A DNA stretch of 8,956 nt from CAZKYX01 sp964557125 (GTDB lineage: Bacteria; Patescibacteriota; Microgenomatia; Levybacterales; GWA1-39-11), in the NCBI GenBank assembly GCA_964557125.1, contig CAZKYX010000039.1, forward strand, positions 1 through 8,956, read 5' to 3'. Under the pieces are notes generated by a model that was given only the letters and a program-made list of their open reading frames with translations, was not told the DNA's origin and searched no databases. The translations under genes and the position numbers were made by a program. Below are positions 7,101 to 8,956 of the stretch, in pieces (position 1 is the stretch's first letter; each line of letters opens with the position of its first letter).

Positions 7101-7216
7101 ACCAGAACTGTCGTTACGGGTATTGCAACAAGAGCAACAAGTATAACTACGATAAAAGGAATAAACCCCTGCGTAGAAGTATTGTCTCTATTCAGTGACT
7201 TCAAAAATAATTTCAT
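4175..7216 (-). CDS. Large anchored cysteine-rich surface protein with dockerin-like C-terminus
   Basis: This 1013-residue protein has one N-terminal membrane helix (about 18-39) in a GFIPFIVVILVALVAI context, followed by NQQDLRQRA. Outside the membrane, in order: two six-cysteine modules (64-110, 124-165); a fibronectin-III-like domain (about 170-265); five more six-cysteine modules (273-316, 339-382, 394-442, 449-489, 495-532), all seven ending in CC; three modules of a second pattern, C...C-x6-C...C (550-592, 613-668, 717-756); a cysteine-free, helix-prone stretch (773-899); a fourth module of the second type (900-937/940); and a dockerin-like domain (959-1013) with calcium loops D966-D977 and D994-D1005. 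Pro/Thr linkers lie at 319-336 and 384-391. I know no named family for either cysteine module. ATG at 7216 directly follows an in-frame TAA, so the start is fixed. It heads the operon with the cohesin-like protein. The likely role is adhesion or host contact, by inference only. Abundant cysteines imply extracytoplasmic disulphides. Confidence 0.8.
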   Translation of the reverse strand: MKLFLKSLNRDNTSTQGFIPFIVVILVALVAIPVTTVLVKNQQDLRQRAYFTEGGEGGGTEPGCPNNAGGGLTNYCLPLDLSGCPNGYSHYPSSDGDLACSADGTPQMCCTKKAAPTLPPIQSCEQKYGTGYECLDAFSPTCAAPNIIESATGTSCNTGGAYACCKAVVGKPPGPTGSFATKSCNGDTIVITFKTSYVPNATSYNALYGVGSYSNTSLVSSNESTITVSGFSPNIDIYYDLEACNAQGCTLDPNGYFGPINTGTCKTTTPPSCATKYGDSGYQCLANSSNECQFGTIKSTNDTDCIDSAGFNVSCCKAAASTPTPSATPTLQPGSSVTCAQKYGTGYQCLANSSNECQFGTIKSDTTNTDCADSPDVVTSCCKAATPTPTKGQCPPNNSDGSTNTCRQYSKFSLSKCPSGETQLDDGGACSAKYFGLEYACCKGLPYQCGSDKAQPESCFNAFNGCPSGAKLSSHEPGTSCNASGEVCCSSPYQCEAKGGRCINPFSQSCTATETAFSGTFSSCGTTNQMCCVPNTAVQEIYRRDRGYTCSDNIIYNLQAGQTKNSIDVVDCKKQGKVCKELSSSSFTYYTCLDNSNPAADKLDDADHATDHCGTAENKNKIYGIGLVETDEIDTFGNKISKWTYDKFRRDCTAEGKICTTIGNIGMCSTVQLSNEIVPAPASRVTNNSGIKQGENSVNTIINDFSADWYDSATHRCVDNMIKTVISTGDYSQVITVDDCNKKNKTCIEKNQKISCGLPITVDSTAIDHMYCGDTTTNFNFDVNTSNLLLAGFSDLLLSTTGIDMVLLAKDAVFTADQKKAEAYFEGKGLSKAGTLTATQLEEAFIKKGVGAQTARLAALRLLGPAGYVFNPSNVILFVKTGTAILSYKISGNNFDYWTCDGDRIEKRRIDVDKGTAKSEYKNCDKGTACKIFDDTCVVCAKKPLASLSVLGEATSSTCPLKSYGDANCDKKVDNNDLLIFRKEILSNSGITADFDGDGKITTFDLDNFIPSN
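4397..5569 (-). other. Four modules of a second cysteine pattern (C...C-x6-C...C)
   Basis: In the 1013-residue protein, cysteines 550/572/579/592, 613/652/659/668, 717/740/747/756 and 900/924/930/937 (or 940) repeat a common shape. A first cysteine is followed within a few residues by N or D, then a variable stretch, then DC-x6-C (NC-x5-C in the last copy) with a 'GK(V/I)C' or 'NKTC' core, then a final cysteine. The fourth copy is separated from the third by the cysteine-free segment at 773-899. Confidence 0.65.
6128..6183 (+). repeat. 56-bp perfect direct repeat, copy 1
   Basis: Identical to 6323-6378 over 56 bases, with mismatches immediately outside both ends. The offset is 195 bp (65 codons), so reading frame is kept. 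It encodes the GYQCLANSSNECQFGTIK part of six-cysteine module 4 of the large surface protein (the gene runs right to left). Confidence 0.95.
6323..6378 (+). repeat. 56-bp perfect direct repeat, copy 2
   Basis: Second copy of the 6128-6183 repeat, encoding the same peptide in six-cysteine module 3. Third-codon positions are identical too, so the duplication or conversion is recent compared with the other, diverged modules. Confidence 0.95.
6422..6709 (-). other. Fibronectin-III-like domain inside the large surface protein
   Basis: Residues about 170-265 (GKPPGPTGSF to FGPINTGTC) show an alternating beta-strand pattern, a TITVSGFSPNIDIYYDLEAC segment like the Fn3 'L-x-P-x-T-x-Y-x-h-x-V' motif, and a terminal strand. 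It has its own cysteines (184, 244, 249, 265), unlike typical Fn3. The call rests on pattern alone. Confidence 0.5.
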
Positions 7217-7238
7217 TTACAAAAATAGGCACAAACAT

Positions 7239-7244
7239 ATTATA
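7239..7244 (-). promoter_or_regulatory. Possible -10 element for the surface-protein operon
   Basis: On the minus strand a perfect TATAAT occurs in a very AT-rich run (7237-7262). Transcription would start near 7232, about 16 bases before the ATG at 7216. I find no good -35 at 16-18 bp, so the call rests on the hexamer and position only. It would share the 83-bp divergent region with the promoter at 7263-7291. Confidence 0.3.
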
Positions 7245-7262
7245 TATAAAATAATAGATATA

Positions 7263-7291
7263 TTGACAGTAATTTTTTCATGCTCTACACT
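7263..7291 (+). promoter_or_regulatory. Sigma-70-like promoter, leaderless, for the 238-residue protein
   Basis: A perfect TTGACA (7263-7268), exactly 17 bp of spacer, then TACACT (7286-7291, 4 of 6). The usual start 7-9 bases downstream falls at 7298-7300, at or next to the ATG at 7300. The mRNA would be leaderless, consistent with the absence of a Shine-Dalgarno. A CTAGCTAG palindrome (7290-7297) overlaps the end of the -10 box. Confidence 0.55.
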
Positions 7292-7299
7292 AGCTAGGT

Positions 7300-8016
7300 A
7301 TGACAGACGAAGCCTCTAGTTTGGAAAACGGTTCAGAAGAAGGAGTAGTGGTAAAATTACCAGAGACAGAGAAAGGTTTTCATCCAGAATCCACAAAAGA
7401 AATAATCGATAATCTTACGCCAAAAGCTGAAAAAAAACCCAGTTCGCTTCTTGGCTTTCTCAAATCAAATGCCCGAAGATTGGCACCAATTGTGTTATTG
7501 GCTGCTTCAATAGGAGGTGGGGCAAAAATGTATCAGGGTGGGGGTGGAAATGGTGGAGGGGAAAGTGAGTTCGTTAGTATTAGTGGGGAAATTTCCCCTC
7601 AGGCTCAAGCTGAGCTTGATTATTTTCAAAAAACGTCCAAAGAGGAATTTGCTACTATCAAGAACGAGAATTTAAAGCCGCTTAATTATATGGAAAAGGG
7701 GGTGGTTTTGGGATTTGATGAGAAAGGAAATGTCAAGCAAAACGGGACTATTGATGTTAAGGCTTTCGCAGGAGATAAGTACTCAGATGGTACTCAAGTT
7801 GATACGATTGCAAAACTACCAATTGGAACAAAAATTGAAGGTGGAATTCTTAAAACCGGTTCAGCGCGCCAAGAAGATAAAGTACAGCAGTATTTGGAAT
7901 TTTCTTGCGACAGTGTCCAAGGAGATTTTCATGACCCAAAAGTGGAAGAAAAAATTATTCAGTTGGATGAGAACACCATCTGTGTAGTGCCTTGGATGAA
8001 TGTTGCTGGACAGTAG
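7300..8016 (+). CDS. Single-pass membrane protein of unknown function with Gly-rich linker
   Basis: I do not recognise this 238-residue protein. It starts with an acidic, probably disordered cytoplasmic segment (1-55) and a short basic stretch (KSNARR, 55-60), then one short membrane helix (about 61-77, LAPIVLLAASIGGG). A Gly-rich hinge follows (GGGGNGGGE, 80-88), then a predicted extracytoplasmic domain of about 150 residues. The basic residues before the helix predict N-in, C-out. The outer part has a helical start (99-125, SPQAQAELDYFQ) and a beta-rich remainder with GTKIEGGILKTG (176-187). Only two cysteines occur, C203 and C228, which could pair. No catalytic motif was found. The start is the first ATG at the predicted transcription start. 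It diverges from the surface operon, so co-regulation or a joint envelope role is possible but unproven. TAG stop; 18 bp to the convergent next gene. Confidence 0.75.
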   Translation: MTDEASSLENGSEEGVVVKLPETEKGFHPESTKEIIDNLTPKAEKKPSSLLGFLKSNARRLAPIVLLAASIGGGAKMYQGGGGNGGGESEFVSISGEISPQAQAELDYFQKTSKEEFATIKNENLKPLNYMEKGVVLGFDEKGNVKQNGTIDVKAFAGDKYSDGTQVDTIAKLPIGTKIEGGILKTGSARQEDKVQQYLEFSCDSVQGDFHDPKVEEKIIQLDENTICVVPWMNVAGQ

Positions 8017-8034
8017 AAATATATCCAGTGAGTT

Positions 8035-8376
8035 TTACTTATCATCTTCTGTTTCTGTCCTTGCAAGCATCAACGCCCTGTCTAATTTCCCAACTTTAAT
8101 AAGTTCTTCTACTCCTTTTGCAACTTCTGCTTCTTCTTTTTTATCTAGCCTTCCTAATTCTATGATTTCATCTAGCTTAAAAATTGGCCATTTTCGACTG
8201 AGAGCTGAATATATTTTGGGTAAATCAAAATCATTTTTTGCTCTGTATATTTCTTCAGTTGCAACCCTTGCCATTTCCCTTCCCTGCTCATCCGTAATCT
8301 TGTTTTTTTCCAGCAATTTAATAAGAACGTCTAGAATTGTTTTGGCAATCTCATTTTTTTTGTCGGTAGTTAGCAT
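8035..8376 (-). CDS. Small helical protein of unknown function
   Basis: I do not recognise this 113-residue protein. It is rich in Lys, Glu and Leu, has no cysteine, no signal peptide and no membrane segment, and reads as four or five amphipathic helices (about 4-24, 28-46, 52-60, 68-77, 79-106). It ends in an acidic tail (TETEDDK). One short central motif is YSALSRKWPIFKLDE (56-70). It could be a small partner or regulatory protein; nothing indicates a specific job. ATG at 8376 is preceded by a plausible promoter and no Shine-Dalgarno. The opposite strand is also open here, but its product is Ser/Leu-rich, as expected of an antisense shadow. Confidence 0.7.
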   Translation of the reverse strand: MLTTDKKNEIAKTILDVLIKLLEKNKITDEQGREMARVATEEIYRAKNDFDLPKIYSALSRKWPIFKLDEIIELGRLDKKEEAEVAKGVEELIKVGKLDRALMLARTETEDDK

Positions 8377-8387
8377 AGTGATTGAAT

Positions 8388-8417
8388 ATTATCAGAAAAA
8401 AAAGAATTATGTGTAAA
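8388..8417 (-). promoter_or_regulatory. Possible promoter of the 113-residue gene
   Basis: On the minus strand TTTACA (8417-8412, 5 of 6 to the -35 consensus) is followed after 18 bp by GATAAT (8393-8388, 5 of 6 to the -10). The -10 lies 11 bases before the ATG at 8376, so the leader would be only about 4-5 bases. The -35 falls inside the terminator-like hairpin of the upstream gene. Confidence 0.4.
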
Positions 8418-8435
8418 AAACATAACATTTTTTTT
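8396..8435 (-). terminator. Weak, symmetric terminator-like hairpin after the reductase gene
   Basis: Inverted repeat TTATGT (8407-8412) / ACATAA (8420-8425) with a 7-base loop. It is flanked by eight A (8396-8403) and eight T (8428-8435), so either strand reads as hairpin then U-run. It lies 24 bases after the stop of the reductase gene. The stem is only 6 bp with a single G-C pair, so it may be weak or chance. Confidence 0.3.
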
Positions 8436-8458
8436 GAGTCAGCAATAGTTTTTAGATT

Positions 8459-8956
8459 TTATATAACCGCGTATTTTAAAAGTAGGGTTCCCTTTTCATT
8501 CATTTTTTCAGAAGATAAAAGTCTTAAGGATACATCGACTTTTTCATCTCCAATTATTCCATTCCCAACACCAAGTATTTTTGGTTCTATTGTCTGCCAT
8601 AACTGCGTAACAAGACCCTCTTTAAAAAATTCCGTGTTGGTTCTCGCACCCCCTACGAGAAGTCCCTTCGTGTAACCCTGACTTTCCAGTCTTTTCAAAA
8701 GCTCAGTTGGCTTCTCATTTGTAAATTCTAATTGTCCATCAATCTTTTCTGCATCATATTTTTCAGGAGTTCTCGTAATGACAACCCGAAGTTTTTCATT
8801 GTTGTGTTCCATTTGGCCTTTTGCCGGCTCGTACGTTGCACTTCCCATGATGACAAGCGTTGATTCTTCTAGCACTTTCATAAAATGTGCTTGGTCTTCT
8901 TCCGAAGTCCACGTGTGATTATCTGTCTCACTCCCGCGAGTGGAATGCCCATCTAG
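8459..8956 (-). CDS. DHFR/RibD C-terminal-like reductase, 5' end cut by the window edge
   Basis: The frame stays open from the TAA at 8459 to the right edge: 165 residues beginning LDGHSTRGSETDNHTWTSEE. The ATG at 8881 is internal. The residues before it supply the family's expected N-terminal 'SLDG...W.S.ED' region, and the continuation FMKVLEESTLVIMGSATYE matches the DHFR/RibD_C pattern 'lIMGrkTYE'. Later come a pyridine-nucleotide-type GLLVGGA (98-104) and EPKILGVGNGIIG (124-136). About ten residues are probably missing. Members reduce folates or pteridine/pyrimidine intermediates with NADPH in the cytoplasm; this lineage-specific subgroup's substrate is not settled, so I give no gene symbol. 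In this family the conserved Arg/Lys of 'MGrkTYE' is replaced here by Ser-Ala. No RibD deaminase domain is visible in the part seen. Confidence 0.85.
   Translation of the reverse strand, partial: LDGHSTRGSETDNHTWTSEEDQAHFMKVLEESTLVIMGSATYEPAKGQMEHNNEKLRVVITRTPEKYDAEKIDGQLEFTNEKPTELLKRLESQGYTKGLLVGGARTNTEFFKEGLVTQLWQTIEPKILGVGNGIIGDEKVDVSLRLLSSEKMNEKGTLLLKYAVI

Noticed and set aside
3064..7216. UGA recoding (Gly or Trp) considered because the genome looks like CPR
   Set aside because: TGA terminates three genes at positions where the products are already complete by domain content, and Trp is encoded by TGG.
4175..7216. Cellulosomal enzyme function for the dockerin-bearing protein
   Set aside because: No glycoside hydrolase, carbohydrate-binding or peptidase motif is visible in any segment, so only an adhesion or scaffold role is suggested.
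7290..7297. CTAGCTAG palindrome as an operator
   Set aside because: It is only 8 bases, with no second copy near the other promoters. Position over the -10/start is suggestive, but chance is a sufficient explanation.
8017..8034. Terminator between the convergent genes ending at 8016 and 8035
   Set aside because: The 18-base gap contains no inverted repeat or strong T-run.
8000..8416. A 138-codon plus-strand open frame opposite the 113-residue gene
   Set aside because: The product is a monotonous Ser/Leu/Phe sequence and overlaps the end of the preceding gene. The minus frame has normal charged helical composition and a plausible promoter.

Overview
This is a gene-dense, AT-rich bacterial segment. 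It most likely comes from a Candidate Phyla Radiation (Patescibacteria) genome, probably of the Microgenomates group. That placement is inference from gene content: N-terminally anchored surface proteins ending in dockerin-like calcium-loop domains, a 'linker + Ig-like domain + GDxDGDG' C-terminus, short intergenic gaps, overlapping genes and no Shine-Dalgarno sequences. TGA is used as a stop in three genes, so this is the standard bacterial code and not the UGA=Gly code of Gracilibacteria/Absconditabacteria.

Left part (1-3071): the tail of an unrecognised plus-strand gene overlaps by 4 bases a convergent minus-strand gene for a roughly ten-helix, GT-C/GT87-like membrane protein, probably a lipid-linked-sugar glycosyltransferase. 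Divergently across 88 bp lies a plus-strand repair-type nuclease. It fuses a DEDDh (DnaQ/epsilon-like) exonuclease to a UvrC/Cho-like GIY-YIG endonuclease, and it keeps the four-cysteine arrangement of UvrC's iron-sulphur site.

Centre (3064-7216, minus strand): a two-gene surface-protein operon. The first gene encodes a 1013-residue, N-terminally anchored, cysteine-rich protein. It has seven six-cysteine modules that each end in a CC doublet, a fibronectin-III-like insert, four modules of a second cysteine pattern interrupted by a cysteine-free helical stretch, and a C-terminal dockerin-like domain. One nucleotide after its stop begins a 369-residue anchored protein with a cohesin-like domain, an Ig/transthyretin-like domain and its own dockerin-like domain. 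Together they look like a small cell-surface adhesion or scaffold system in which cohesin-dockerin contacts could link the two proteins. This is the most novel-looking content of the window. A perfect 56-bp direct repeat inside the large gene indicates recent module duplication.

Right part (7300-8956): divergent from the surface operon is an unrecognised 238-residue single-pass membrane protein whose predicted promoter places its mRNA start at or next to the ATG (leaderless). It is followed by a convergent 113-residue helical unknown protein and, at the right edge, a DHFR/RibD-C-like reductase. The reductase frame stays open to the window end, so the gene is 5'-truncated here; the internal ATG at 8881 is not its true start.

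No tRNA, rRNA, CRISPR array or mobile element was seen, and no gene-free stretch exceeds 90 bases.
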